Positions 1 to 8,093 are shown, counted from the stretch's first letter. The stretch is DNA of 64,000 nucleotides from Burkholderia sp. GAS332 (GCA_900142905.1 FSRV01000001.1:868001-932000), one strand, 5' to 3'. A program made the numbers and translations. The notes: generated by a model from the sequence alone, not told the origin.

Positions 1-1440
1 AGCCATCCTGACGCGTCGCGCAATGTGCAGTTCGCCTATGGCAACGGCGCAACTACGTTGAGCTATGGGAAAAGCAACCTCACGATTCATTTTTCTTCGA
101 CCGGAGGCGTGCTGCGCCCTACGGGCACCGGTTCGACCAAAGGTGCAACGAAAACTGCATGGGAATCGGACGGTAATCTTGGGTCGCAAACCGGGATCGA
201 CGGCAGCAGTCAGGAGTACACATACGACAATGCCGGCCGTCCCACACGTCTGGTAGTCCACAGTGCGTCGGGCACATCCGTGACCTCGGTTCGCTATGCC
301 GACGCGACGACGCTCCGTCCTTCATCGATGGCGCAGCCAGGTAAGGTGCGGGCATTCGTGTATGACGCGACCGGCAATGTCACGGGATTCAGCGAGTTCT
401 CCACGAGCGATCCAACTGGAGAAAGCGCGTTCGATGCTAAAGCGTCTGGGCAGCAAAGGACAGCAGGTGTTGCCTACGACTCGTCAAATCGTGCGGTAGC
501 GGCTCTTGAATATTTTAACGGAAGCAAGACCGCTGACTGGCTGTACTTCTATGACGCGACGGGCAATCTGCGCCTTGCCACCGATAGGGTATCGGGGTGG
601 ACGCTGGGCATGATGGGCAGGGACGCAGCGCACCGCGCTACCTATCTGGCTGGCGACAATCGAGAAGCACTTATCACCTATAACGCACGAGGGCGGGTAA
701 CGCAGTTCGCTTATTTCGAGTATCCAACCACGTTGAACGGGGGGCTTCATCGGACGCTGACCGTCAAATATAGTTACTCCGCCGATGGGCAAATCGTGTC
801 CCGTACAGGCACAGTCGCAAAGAACAACGGTGGCTCGACGTTTATGGGTGACGCGACGCCAATAAGCAGCGACGAAATTGACCAATGGTTGGATAACTAC
901 GAGTCGGGGATCAACCCCGTTGGGCCGCCTGCTAATTTACACGGCCTGCTAAAGGCGTTGCAATCTGTACAGGAGCCTGGCCTGGAACCGGTCTGCATCG
1001 AATGCGCATTCGTCATTCCGCTGCGCTGGGCTAACACAGGTTATAACGTTTTCAAAGACCCGATCTGGGCGGGCATTGGGAGAGGGGGCAAAACATCAGC
1101 GGAAGCTAAACAGTGTGCGGAGCTTCCACCGCAACTGACGTTTGAGGAGATGAGTGTGATTCTTCGGGAAGCTGCCCGGGGCGAAAAGAATTTCGGTCTG
1201 GGCTCGGCAACCCGCGCCGACGCTGAAGTGCTAGGTGAGGCTTGGGTAGGCTCCGGAGCCAGGCAGTCCAAGACCAACCCAAATGCACGTATAAGTAAAG
1301 ATGGATTAAGACAGTATAGGGGACCAGATGAGAAGCCAAACAGTACTCAGGCCACCAGCGGTGTTCAGGCAAACTTCGAATCAAGACAGGTTCCAAATGG
1401 AAAGTTCATCAATAACGGTCATTTAGACATTCTTCCGTAG
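1..1440 (+). CDS. RHS/YD-repeat polymorphic toxin, C-terminal part (5' end outside window)
   Basis: The frame is open from the first base, so the gene starts upstream. The first 270 or so visible residues carry YD-type repeats (YDNAGRPTRL, YDATGNVTGF, YDATGNLRLA, YNARGRVTQF), as in RHS proteins that encapsulate and deliver a toxic C-terminus. I do not see the usual DPxG motif that ends the RHS core. The last 80 or so residues form a separate domain with the segments GLGSATRADAEVLGEAWVG, GLRQYRGPDEKPNS, GVQANFESR and NNGHLDI, presumably the variable toxin tip; I cannot name its activity. An Imm8-type immunity gene follows after 8 bases, as expected for a toxin/immunity pair. GC content looks lower than in the downstream core genes, suggesting horizontal acquisition. 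RHS identity is firm; the toxin role is inferred. Confidence 0.85.
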   Translation, partial: SHPDASRNVQFAYGNGATTLSYGKSNLTIHFSSTGGVLRPTGTGSTKGATKTAWESDGNLGSQTGIDGSSQEYTYDNAGRPTRLVVHSASGTSVTSVRYADATTLRPSSMAQPGKVRAFVYDATGNVTGFSEFSTSDPTGESAFDAKASGQQRTAGVAYDSSNRAVAALEYFNGSKTADWLYFYDATGNLRLATDRVSGWTLGMMGRDAAHRATYLAGDNREALITYNARGRVTQFAYFEYPTTLNGGLHRTLTVKYSYSADGQIVSRTGTVAKNNGGSTFMGDATPISSDEIDQWLDNYESGINPVGPPANLHGLLKALQSVQEPGLEPVCIECAFVIPLRWANTGYNVFKDPIWAGIGRGGKTSAEAKQCAELPPQLTFEEMSVILREAARGEKNFGLGSATRADAEVLGEAWVGSGARQSKTNPNARISKDGLRQYRGPDEKPNSTQATSGVQANFESRQVPNGKFINNGHLDILP

Positions 1441-1448
1441 AGTTAAAA

Positions 1449-1811
1449 ATGCGAGCAGAGTTGAAGTTCATTGATTCGCCAGACATCGATTTCGATAGCT
1501 ACAGTCCGGAGGACGAAGATTGTTTCTCCTTTCCGATCGGAATGACAATAGGGTACGAAGGTGGTAAGGGCGGGGATATTTTCCAAATGATTGTCTGCAC
1601 GCCCACCTGGATTGCCAGGGAAAATCAAGGGAGAACTGCGGTCGTAGGGACGGGCTTGCTGGTCGTCTTCAGATATGACTGGCCGGCGATTCTATCGGCG
1701 ATTCAGGAAATCGTTAGTGCATGTACTGCCGATGATTGGTCGGCACTCGCGCAGAAACTGAGCCGAATCGCCGACTGGGAATTCGAGGACTACCGCCCGT
1801 ACCAGGGTTAA
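1449..1811 (+). CDS. Imm8-family immunity protein (copy 1)
   Basis: A 120-residue soluble protein of Imm8 type: it starts MRAELKFIDSPDIDFDSY, has a central CTPTW motif after a predicted beta strand, and ends DWEFEDYRPYQG. Imm8 proteins are cytoplasmic antidotes found directly downstream of polymorphic toxins, and this one follows the RHS gene stop by 8 bases. It is probably the cognate immunity protein of the intact toxin tip upstream. Two paralogues follow at 2081 and 2491. No strong Shine-Dalgarno sequence is visible, so it may be translationally coupled to the toxin gene. Family assignment is from remembered motifs. Confidence 0.75.
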   Translation: MRAELKFIDSPDIDFDSYSPEDEDCFSFPIGMTIGYEGGKGGDIFQMIVCTPTWIARENQGRTAVVGTGLLVVFRYDWPAILSAIQEIVSACTADDWSALAQKLSRIADWEFEDYRPYQG

Positions 1812-1821
1812 GCGGGAAATT

Positions 1822-1849
1822 GGCAAGGCGCGAGCAATCTTGCCTTTTT
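1822..1849 (+). terminator. Rho-independent terminator after immunity copy 1
   Basis: GGCAAG (1822-1827) pairs with CTTGCC (1839-1844) across an 11-base loop and is followed by five T. The hairpin and about 25 bases after it resemble the terminator region behind immunity copy 3 at 2873-2920, suggesting duplication of the block. Confidence 0.6.
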
Positions 1850-1928
1850 CGTCGCTGCGGCGTGAAGCGGTCAGCGGTCTTTCTAGGTCTGGACTACAGA
1901 TCGTCTAGTCTTGACGAATCGACATTGA

Positions 1929-2072
1929 TTTGCAAAGACGGTTCGAGGCAATCGACCTCCTAGCTCAAAGGACAGCCCCTACGCTACGACAGGAGCGCAG
2001 GCAAACCTTCAATCAAGGAGTGTTCGTCACGGTGACTGGCAAAACAACGGTCACCTGAACATCCGCACATAG
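1929..2072 (+). pseudogene. Orphan C-terminal fragment of an RHS-type toxin
   Basis: An open stretch without its own start runs from about 1929 to a TAG at 2070-2072. Its last 35 or so codons match the end of the toxin at 1-1440: TGAQANLQSR against SGVQANFESR, and NNGHLNI against NNGHLDI. It lies 8 bases before immunity copy 2, the same spacing as the intact toxin to copy 1. This is what remains of a displaced toxin tip whose immunity gene was kept. The sequence match is direct; the displacement history is inferred. Confidence 0.75.
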
Positions 2073-2080
2073 GACCAACA

Positions 2081-2494
2081 ATGCGTGCTGAACTGAAGTC
2101 AGTCGACTCTCCGGATGTCGACTTTGAAACGTACTGGCCGGAAGACGAAGCCTGTTTTTCTTTCCCGATAGCGCTACGTATCGGACCGGAAGGGAGTAAC
2201 ACGTCTGACATTTTTCAGATGACGGTGTGTACCCCAGGCTGGCTGAGCAAACAGAATGCCGGAAAGACCGCCGTGCTAGGTGAAAACTTGTTGATAGTCT
2301 TCAGCTACAACTGGCCGACGATTCACTCCTATCTCGAGAATCGTATAAATCGAATGATGGCGGAGGATTGGCCTGCTCTGGCACTAAAGCTGAGCCGTTT
2401 CGCAAGATGGGAGTTTGAAAATTACAAAATATATGTGAAGAGCACGCCAAACGGGCAACCATACGTGAACGGTCATTTGAACATCGCGCCATGA
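2081..2494 (+). CDS. Imm8-family immunity protein (copy 2), fused to a toxin-tail remnant
   Basis: A 137-residue Imm8 protein, closely similar to copy 1 at the start (MRAELKSVDSPDVDFETYWP) and with CTPGW in the middle. Where copies 1 and 3 stop shortly after the WEFEDY/WEFENY motif, this one continues about 20 residues and ends TPNGQPYVNGHLNIAP. That ending matches the toxin C-termini at 1440 and 2072 (VPNGKFINNGHLDILP). The gene therefore seems to have lost its stop by recombining with the last codons of a third toxin tip. Its stop overlaps the start of copy 3 by four bases (ATGA). Whether the tail affects immunity is unknown. Confidence 0.78.
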   Translation: MRAELKSVDSPDVDFETYWPEDEACFSFPIALRIGPEGSNTSDIFQMTVCTPGWLSKQNAGKTAVLGENLLIVFSYNWPTIHSYLENRINRMMAEDWPALALKLSRFARWEFENYKIYVKSTPNGQPYVNGHLNIAP

Positions 2495-2856
2495 AAGTAG
2501 AAGCCAAGACGTTCCATTCCATTGAAATCGAAGATTCACTAGACGACTTCCGCCCTGCCGATATCAGTAACTTCGGAACATGGATACGTGTGGGAATCGG
2601 GACATCTGGGTCGCCGGCAGAAGACAACTTCGAGATACTTGTTTGCACGCCGACCTGGCTCGACTCATATATTGAAGGCGAGAAAGATGGCGTAGCTTGG
2701 GGGTGTCATATGCTCATCGTGTCTCACTACGATGTAGACCAGATAAAGCGCGCCGTTGAACGTCTCGTGAGTCGATGCGGTAGCAATGATTGGGTGACCA
2801 CGGCAAAAAAAATTGCTCGTTTTGCTCATTGGGAGTTCGAGGATTACGCGGCATAA
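2491..2856 (+). CDS. Imm8-family immunity protein (copy 3, divergent)
   Basis: A 121-residue protein with the same outline as copies 1 and 2: HSIEIEDSLDDFRP near the N-terminus, CTPTWLD in the middle, and HWEFEDYAA at the end. It is the most diverged of the three and so probably specific for another toxin tip. It starts inside the stop of copy 2 (ATGA overlap), implying coupled translation, and ends 16 bases before a strong terminator. No toxin domain follows it; the IS element begins 70 bases downstream. Confidence 0.7.
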   Translation: MKVEAKTFHSIEIEDSLDDFRPADISNFGTWIRVGIGTSGSPAEDNFEILVCTPTWLDSYIEGEKDGVAWGCHMLIVSHYDVDQIKRAVERLVSRCGSNDWVTTAKKIARFAHWEFEDYAA

Positions 2857-2872
2857 GGCTATCGGTTGAACG

Positions 2873-2901
2873 AAAAAGGCGCGGGTAGTTCGCGCCTTTT
2901 T
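2873..2901. terminator. Bidirectional terminator closing the immunity array
   Basis: A perfect 11-bp stem AAAAAGGCGCG / CGCGCCTTTTT with a 7-base loop, A-rich on one side and T-rich on the other. It lies just after immunity copy 3 and just before the IS left end. Confidence 0.85.
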
Positions 2902-2926
2902 CGTTGCAGCGGCGTGGAGGCCGCTA

Positions 2927-2966
2927 TGTAGTGGTCCAATGACTCTGGACACCTCTAAAGGGGATA
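2927..2966 (+). repeat. IS left inverted repeat
   Basis: The outer 40 bases match the reverse complement of 4126-4165 at 30 positions, with perfect blocks at bases 1-10, 20-27 and 31-38. Confidence 0.88.
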
Positions 2967-2987
2967 ATTCTCCAACTGAGGTGAGAG

Positions 2988-3290
2988 ATGAGCAGACGGA
3001 ACATAAGCGACGAATTCAAGGCAGAAGCGGTGCAACTGGTCGTGGCGCAGGGTTATTCATTCGCCAAGGCCTGCGAGGCACTGGGCGTGGGGGACACGGC
3101 GTTGCGGCGATGGGTCGCGCAGTGGCGAGCTGAACAGGCCGAGCCGCCGCGCACGGAGGTGCAGATCACGGCTGATCAGCGGCGGATCCGGGAACTGGAA
3201 GCGCGGGTAATCGAGCTCGAAAGGGAGCGCGAGATACTAAAAAAATCCACGGCCTTCTTCGTCAAGGAAATGGATCGCTCCTCGAAGTGA
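2988..3290 (+). CDS. IS3-family transposase OrfA (HTH DNA-binding subunit)
   Basis: A 100-residue protein beginning MSRRNISDEFKAEAVQLV. An N-terminal helix-turn-helix of the transposase type is followed by a leucine-zipper-like helix (roughly residues 60-85, RIRELEARVIELERER). In IS3 elements OrfA binds the inverted repeats and, when fused to OrfB by frameshifting, supplies the DNA-binding half of the OrfAB transposase. Its stop overlaps OrfB's GTG. Confidence 0.93.
   Translation: MSRRNISDEFKAEAVQLVVAQGYSFAKACEALGVGDTALRRWVAQWRAEQAEPPRTEVQITADQRRIRELEARVIELEREREILKKSTAFFVKEMDRSSK
3239..3245 (+). other. A7 slippery site for -1 frameshifting (OrfA to OrfAB)
   Basis: Seven A sit in phase as A_AAA_AAA relative to the OrfA frame (codons CTA AAA AAA). 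A -1 slip enters the frame of OrfB, which is open from here through 3287, so a continuous OrfAB fusion is produced. This is the classic control of IS3-family transposase; it is seen in the sequence but not tested. Confidence 0.8.
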
Positions 3291-4123
3291 TCCATTCGCT
3301 GAAGAAGGCCTGGCCAGTGAATGTGATGTGCCGGTTGCTGAAGGTGCCGCGAAGCAGCTATTACGCCTTTGCCGGGCGGCCCGTCAAGGCCGCTGCTTCA
3401 CCCACCCTGCTCGCGGCAGTGCGTGAAATTCACCGCGAAAGCCGCGCCAGCTATGGCAGCCGCAGGATGGCCCTGGCATTGCAGCAGCGAGGCCACGCGA
3501 TAGGACGTTACCGCGCACGCTCATTGATGAAGGAGGCGCAACTGGCGGTGGCCCGACGACGGACGCATCGCTACCGCAAAGCTGACGGTGAAGCACTGGT
3601 TGCCCCGAATCTGCTTGAGCGTCGTTTCGAGCCGCCGTCGATCAACCAGGTGTGGGCGGGAGACATTACCTACGTGAGAACGCTTCAGGGCTGGTCCTAC
3701 CTGGCTATCGTGATGGATCTGTATTCGCGCCGTATCGTCGGCTGGGCGTTTGCACTGGTGCCCGACACGGTGCTGGTTCTAAAGGCTTTGCAGCAGGCTC
3801 GGGACCATCGAAAGCCGCCGCCGGGCCTGATGTTCCACTCGGATCAGGGATGCCAGTACACCAGCGCGCACTTCGTGAACGAACTGAAGGCAAACAGCAT
3901 CATCCAGAGCATGAGCAGAAAGGGAAACTGCTGGGACAACGCGCCGGTGGAACGATTCTTTAGAAGTCTGAAAAGCGAATGGATCAACGAGAAAGGGTAC
4001 CCCGATCACGCGCATGCCGAACGCGACATCGGGGCCTACATCGACGGCTTTTACAACTACAGGCGCATTCATTCGGCGGCAGACGATCTACCGCCGGCAC
4101 GATGCGAAGCTTCACTTTTTTAA
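3287..4123 (+). CDS. IS3-family transposase OrfB (DDE integrase core)
   Basis: A 278-residue rve-type integrase. The catalytic triad is visible: D in VWAGDITYV, D in FHSDQGCQYTS, and E in NAPVERFFRSLKSE with the usual spacing. The apparent start is a GTG overlapping OrfA's stop, but the functional protein is probably the OrfAB fusion made at the A7 site. Full length, no internal stop. Confidence 0.95.
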   Translation: MIHSLKKAWPVNVMCRLLKVPRSSYYAFAGRPVKAAASPTLLAAVREIHRESRASYGSRRMALALQQRGHAIGRYRARSLMKEAQLAVARRRTHRYRKADGEALVAPNLLERRFEPPSINQVWAGDITYVRTLQGWSYLAIVMDLYSRRIVGWAFALVPDTVLVLKALQQARDHRKPPPGLMFHSDQGCQYTSAHFVNELKANSIIQSMSRKGNCWDNAPVERFFRSLKSEWINEKGYPDHAHAERDIGAYIDGFYNYRRIHSAADDLPPARCEASLF

Positions 4124-4125
4124 TG

Positions 4126-4165
4126 TTTCCCCTTTCAGGGTGTCCATGTTTACTTGACCACTACA
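4126..4165 (-). repeat. IS right inverted repeat
   Basis: Reverse complement of the left end with 30 of 40 matches. The base after it (4166) begins the CTA target duplication. Confidence 0.88.
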
Positions 4166-4175
4166 CTACTTCACC

Positions 4176-4658
4176 CTAGTGCTTCACTGCTACCTCTTGC
4201 TCATTCGCCCGCGCGCACGCAGTCCTTACGCGCTCCCGCTTACGCGTCGCAGCTTTGTCCGGCGAAACTTCGGCTTCGGCTGCAGCTTCCCCCGCTTCTC
4301 GTCCCCCCTCCGCAGCATCTGAAAGAAGTTGTGCCGCAAGTTTGGCCGTGATGCGACTGTGAGCAACGCCCTTCGCATCGAGCGCGATCACCTGGTACAG
4401 GTCACGGTCGCATTCAACTTCCTGCTGGTATTGCTCGACGGTATAGAGCAGGTGTTCCAGCAAGTTACGCTCACGGCGTCTTTCCTCAACCGTCGTAGCC
4501 GGGCATCGGGTGATGCTCGCCGCGAGGTTAATCAGTGTTTCAAGCTGCCGGATTTGTCGGTCGCATGCGCCAAACGCCGACAGTGCGAGTTTTTCGTACT
4601 GGAGCGCATCAACGGGCGGGCGTGATTCCGTTTGAGTCTTTTTGGTGGATTTGGTCAT
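4176..4658 (-). CDS. Hypothetical protein, helical, phage-like context
   Basis: A 160-residue protein starting MTKSTKKTQTESRPPVDAL; I chose this ATG because codons further upstream lie inside the structured leader. It is largely helical, rich in charged residues and Ala, with possible coiled-coil stretches (RQIRQLETLINLAAS, RRRERNLLEHLL) and an Ala/Glu-rich then basic tail. I recognise no domain. The leader carries a C4-antisense-RNA-like fold, which in phages P1/P7 and relatives controls an antirepressor, so this may be a prophage- or plasmid-derived gene under similar control. The IS inserted just past its 3' end. Confidence 0.55.
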   Translation of the reverse strand: MTKSTKKTQTESRPPVDALQYEKLALSAFGACDRQIRQLETLINLAASITRCPATTVEERRRERNLLEHLLYTVEQYQQEVECDRDLYQVIALDAKGVAHSRITAKLAAQLLSDAAEGGREAGEAAAEAEVSPDKAATRKRERVRTACARANEQEVAVKH

Positions 4659-4699
4659 GGTGCGATTTCCGATGTGTTCCTGAAACGCCCGACACGCTC

Positions 4700-4800
4700 T
4701 AACAGATGGGGTGAGCGGGCACGTAGCGAGTTTGAGAGACCGGGCAACAAAACGAAACCGGCGGGCCTTGCGACCCACTCACCACGACCCGCCCATAGAA
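4700..4800 (-). ncRNA. C4-like antisense RNA / structured leader
   Basis: On the minus strand a stem GGCGGG/CCCGCC (4788-4793 with 4760-4765) encloses a loop containing GGTGAGTGGG (4774-4783). Further downstream in the same transcript, CCCGCTCACC (4710-4719) is complementary to that loop over 10 bases with one G-T pair. Between them comes a CCGGTTTCG...TTGCCCGGTCTC segment, which resembles the second part of C4 RNAs as I remember them. Another six-base pairing is possible between GCCCGG and TCGGGC near 4686-4693. C4 RNAs act by pairing their loops with targets in the downstream leader. The fold is visible; the family call is from memory. Confidence 0.5.
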
Positions 4801-5050
4801 AAGGCGTGTGTGATTGAGCACTACCCACTTTCGCAAGTAGTACGTTTCGTTGCTTAGGGCTCTCACACCCAGCCGTTTTGTCCAACGGCACATAGAAATC
4901 TAACCCAACCGTTTTTTAAGACGATCAACCACACAGGCTAAACGCGCGAACTATGACTAATCTTTACATTTGGGCCGGTGCGTTTATGGGTCACCACGCG
5001 TTGTGAGAATGGAGTCGATGCGTCACGCGTCGGCAACGAAACGAAGACGC
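4801..5050. other. Gap between C4-like leader and kynA
   Basis: Probably holds the promoter for the minus-strand leader and gene at 4176-4658. A short inverted repeat CCGTT/AACGG lies around 4872-4890. No gene is seen. Confidence 0.4.
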
Positions 5051-5995
5051 TTAAAGCATCGTCCTCACATGCCAAAGCTCCGGAAACAGAACCACATCCA
5101 GCATCTTCCGCAGATAAGGCGCACCGCTCGTACCACCCGTGCCTTGCTTGAATCCAATAATCCGCTCAACCGTCGTCACATGCCTAAACCGCCACTGTCG
5201 AAACGCATCCTCTAGATCGACAAGCTCCTCCGCCATCTCGTACAGCTCCCAATGCTGCGAAGGATTCCGATAGACCTCCAACCATGCAGCCTCAACAGAA
5301 GCATCATGCGTAGTAGGCTGCGTCCAATCCCGCTCCAACCTCGACGGTGAAATCGCAAACCCACGCCGCGCCAGCAAGCGCACGACTTCGTCATAGAAAG
5401 AAGGCGCTTCCAGCGAAGCCGTCACCTCGGCAAGCACATCCGCCCGATGTGCATGCGGCTTCAGCATCTGCTCATTCTTATTGCCGAGCAGAAACTCGAT
5501 CTGCCGATACTGATAAGACTGGAACCCGGAAGAGCTACCCAGATAAGGCCGCATCGCCGTGTACTCGGAGGGCGTCATCGTCGCGAGAACACTCCATGCC
5601 TGCACGAGCTGCTCCATGATCCGCGACACCCGCGCAAGCATCTTGAACGCCGGTGGCAACTCATCGCGATGCACCGCCTTCAACGCGGCGCGCAACTCAT
5701 ACAGCGCGAGCTTCATCCAAAGTTCACTCGTCTGATGCTGAATGATGAACAGCATCTCGTTGTGATCGGGCGACAACGGATGCTGCGCATCCAGCACCGT
5801 CCCCAGCGACAGATAGTCGCCGTAACTCATCGACTCCGAAAAATCGAGCTGCGCGTCATGCCAGCCATCGCCGGAATCGGCGGTGGCGGAGGCCGTAGCA
5901 GCGGCCGAAGGGGCAACCCCACTGCCATGCCCAAACGGACATCCTTGCGCCGCTTTCTCTTCCGGCAATCCCGGCGTTTGCATGTGATCGGTCAT
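5051..5995 (-). CDS. kynA: Tryptophan 2,3-dioxygenase
   Basis: A 314-residue haem dioxygenase that opens the indole ring of L-tryptophan to N-formylkynurenine, the first step of the kynurenine pathway. Family signatures include [38 protein letters not shown] and [20 protein letters not shown] 45-residue Ala/Gly-rich N-terminal extension containing CPFGHG precedes the conserved domain. It is the last gene of kynB-kynU-kynA: the start lies 10 bases after the kynU stop, with a GAGGAG ribosome site between. A 12-bp downstream in-frame ATG (MQTPG) is an alternative start. Confidence 0.97.
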   Translation of the reverse strand: MTDHMQTPGLPEEKAAQGCPFGHGSGVAPSAAATASATADSGDGWHDAQLDFSESMSYGDYLSLGTVLDAQHPLSPDHNEMLFIIQHQTSELWMKLALYELRAALKAVHRDELPPAFKMLARVSRIMEQLVQAWSVLATMTPSEYTAMRPYLGSSSGFQSYQYRQIEFLLGNKNEQMLKPHAHRADVLAEVTASLEAPSFYDEVVRLLARRGFAISPSRLERDWTQPTTHDASVEAAWLEVYRNPSQHWELYEMAEELVDLEDAFRQWRFRHVTTVERIIGFKQGTGGTSGAPYLRKMLDVVLFPELWHVRTML

Positions 5996-6005
5996 CGCGC
6001 GCTCC

Positions 6006-7256
6006 TCAGGTCACTGCGCCGCGTGCGGCAAATTCGGGTGCTCGCCAGGTCTCTTGCGCAAGCACATCGCGCAACGTCTCCACCGCATCCCACACATCGA
6101 CAAAGCGTGTGTACAGCGGCGTAAAACCAAACCGCAACACATGAGGCTCGCGATAGTCGCCGATCACGCCACGCGCGATCAACGCCTGCATTACTTCATA
6201 ACCATGCGGATGCTCGAAGCTCGCGTGCGAACCGCGCTGTGCATGTTCCCGCGGCGTCACGAGCTTCAAAGGAAACTCGCCGCAACGCGCTTCGACCAGT
6301 TCGATAAACAAATCGGTCAACGCGAGCGACTTCGTGCGGATCGTCTGCATATCCGTTTGCAGGAACACATCGAGCCCGCATTCGACCAGCGACATCGACA
6401 CCATCGGCTGCGTGCCGCACAGGAAGCGGCCGATACCGTCATCGGGTTGATACGTCGGGTCCATTTTGAACGGCGCGCGATGACCCCACCAACCGGACAG
6501 CGGCTGCGCGAAATCGTTTTGATGCCGCTTTGGCACCCACACGAAAGCCGGCGAACCCGGACCGCCATTCAGATACTTATACGTGCAGCCCACCGCGTAG
6601 TCGGCGCCAACACCATTTAGGTCGACCGGCACCGCGCCTGCCGAATGCGCGAGGTCCCACAGCGCAAGTGCGCCCTTGTCGTGGATCAGCTTGGTCAGCG
6701 CGGCCATGTCGTGCATATAGCCGGTGCGGTAGTTCACGTGCGTGATCATCGCGATCGCGGTGTCGTTGCCGATCGCTGCAGGCAGCTCGGACGGATCGTC
6801 GACGAGGCGTAATTCATAACCGCGGTCGAGCTGTTCAATCAGCCCTTGCGCGATGTACAGATCGGTCGGGAAATTCGAACGCTCAGAAACGATCACGCGA
6901 CGCTTCGGGTCGCGCGCATTCGCCAACCGCACGGCAGCCGACAAAAGCTTGAACAGGTTGATCGAAATCGTATCGGTGACGACCACCTCGTTGTCGGCCG
7001 CACCGATCAGCGGCGCGAGCTTGTTGCCAAGGCGTCGCGGCAGTTCGAACCAGCCGGCGGTGTTCCAGCTGCGGATCAGGCCTTCGCCCCATTCGGCGCC
7101 GATCACGGTCTGCGCGCGTTGTGCGGCGGCGGCCGGCGGCACGCCGAGCGAGTTGCCGTCGAGATAGATAGTGGTCGGGGAGAGCGCGAACTGGTCGCGC
7201 AGCGGCGCGAGTGGGTCGGCGTTATCCAGCGCCAATGCTTCTTCACGAGTGTTCAT
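6006..7256 (-). CDS. kynU: Kynureninase
   Basis: A 416-residue PLP enzyme that cleaves kynurenine to anthranilate and alanine. It starts [20 protein letters not shown]; upstream codons in the frame are antisense to kynB and were not included. Visible signatures are [13 protein letters not shown] [16 protein letters not shown], the Schiff-base lysine region [16 protein letters not shown], and RFGFTPLY near the end. The length equals the bacterial norm. It is the middle gene of the operon, 68 bases after kynB and 10 before kynA. Confidence 0.97.
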   Translation of the reverse strand: MNTREEALALDNADPLAPLRDQFALSPTTIYLDGNSLGVPPAAAAQRAQTVIGAEWGEGLIRSWNTAGWFELPRRLGNKLAPLIGAADNEVVVTDTISINLFKLLSAAVRLANARDPKRRVIVSERSNFPTDLYIAQGLIEQLDRGYELRLVDDPSELPAAIGNDTAIAMITHVNYRTGYMHDMAALTKLIHDKGALALWDLAHSAGAVPVDLNGVGADYAVGCTYKYLNGGPGSPAFVWVPKRHQNDFAQPLSGWWGHRAPFKMDPTYQPDDGIGRFLCGTQPMVSMSLVECGLDVFLQTDMQTIRTKSLALTDLFIELVEARCGEFPLKLVTPREHAQRGSHASFEHPHGYEVMQALIARGVIGDYREPHVLRFGFTPLYTRFVDVWDAVETLRDVLAQETWRAPEFAARGAVT

Positions 7257-7324
7257 GATGGTCCAGTCAGAGAGATCAGGGAGTTCGGTGAATGCGGTGA
7301 TTCGGTTTTGCAGGGCGCCGGTGA

Positions 7325-7963
7325 TCAGCGAGATTCGGACAGCGCACGCAACACCGCGCGCACGGGGCTCGCATCGAGCGTGGTCAGCTTGAGCGGCAGC
7401 GCGATCAATTCGTAGTCGCCCGGCGCGACGGCATCCAGCACGATGCCTTCGAGGATCGCCATGCGGTGCGCGCGAATCCGGTGGTGCGCGTCCATCGTCT
7501 TCGATTCTTGCGGATCGAGCGACGGCGTATCGATGCCGATCAGCTTGACGCCGCGAGCAGCGAGGAGATCGATGGTCTCCGGCGCAACTGCACAAAACGC
7601 GCTGTCCCAGACCGTAGTCGGCGCGTTTTTGTAAGTGCGTAGTAAGACTCGCGGCGGCAGGTCGTCGAGCGAGCCGGTCAGGTGTTGTGGCGTCACAACA
7701 GGCGAAGCGCCGATGCAATGAATCACGCGGCAGCGTCCAAGGTACGCATCGAGCGGCACCTGGCCGATCGCCGCGCCTTCCGCGTCGTAGTGAAGCGGGG
7801 CGTCGGTATGAGCGCCGGTGTGCGGCGACAGCGTCAGGCGCGCGACGTTGACGGGCGAGCCTGCTTCCATGCGCCACACGCGTTCGATGCCGACCGGTGT
7901 GTCGCCAGGCCAGACGGGCGTCGCGGTATCGACGGCGGGGGTGATGTCCCAGAGTGTTTGCAT
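7325..7963 (-). CDS. kynB: Kynurenine formamidase (arylformamidase, cyclase family)
   Basis: A 212-residue metal-dependent amidohydrolase that converts N-formylkynurenine to kynurenine and formate. The metal motif HTGAHTDAP is at about residue 48, with WPGDTPVG upstream and [11 protein letters not shown] further on. It is first in the kynB-kynU-kynA operon and divergent from the Lrp-type regulator gene at 8094, so the three enzymes take tryptophan to anthranilate. Confidence 0.96.
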   Translation of the reverse strand: MQTLWDITPAVDTATPVWPGDTPVGIERVWRMEAGSPVNVARLTLSPHTGAHTDAPLHYDAEGAAIGQVPLDAYLGRCRVIHCIGASPVVTPQHLTGSLDDLPPRVLLRTYKNAPTTVWDSAFCAVAPETIDLLAARGVKLIGIDTPSLDPQESKTMDAHHRIRAHRMAILEGIVLDAVAPGDYELIALPLKLTTLDASPVRAVLRALSESR

Positions 7964-8093
7964 GTCTCCATCGGCGGATTGTGTCTATCCACGAATGATA
8001 GGTGGCTTGGCGTGAAATGTGATTGCGAAAAAATCTCCTTCTGAGCCGTGTCTTGGAACATAATTTGAGTCAAATGGGAAAGGGAGACCGAAT
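7964..8093. promoter_or_regulatory. Divergent kynB / kynR regulatory region
   Basis: 130 bases between two divergent starts, more AT-rich than the flanks. It holds a good ribosome site for the regulator (AAAGGGAG). In pseudomonads KynR binds this interval and activates kyn genes in response to kynurenine; the same is expected here. No specific operator could be defined by eye. Confidence 0.6.

Larger units (their letters stand above)
2927..4165 (+). mobile_element. Complete IS3-family insertion sequence (1239 bp)
   Basis: The element starts TGTAGTGGTC and ends GACCACTACA, giving the TG...CA ends usual for the family. The terminal 40 bases form imperfect inverted repeats (30 of 40 identical). 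It is flanked by a direct repeat CTA (2924-2926 and 4166-4168), a 3-bp target duplication. Inside are two overlapping transposase frames (2988-3290, 3287-4123) with an A7 slippery site. Both frames are intact, so it may be active. I did not assign a named IS or subgroup. Confidence 0.93.

Noticed and set aside
1736..1963. A small plus-strand frame between immunity copies 1 and 2
   Set aside because: It starts inside copy 1 in another frame and has no ribosome site or similarity; the in-frame toxin-like stub at 1929-2072 explains the region better.
4659..5050. tRNA gene or phage attachment site beside the C4-like leader
   Set aside because: The hairpins do not form a cloverleaf, there is no T-arm consensus, and no direct repeat marking an integration event was found.
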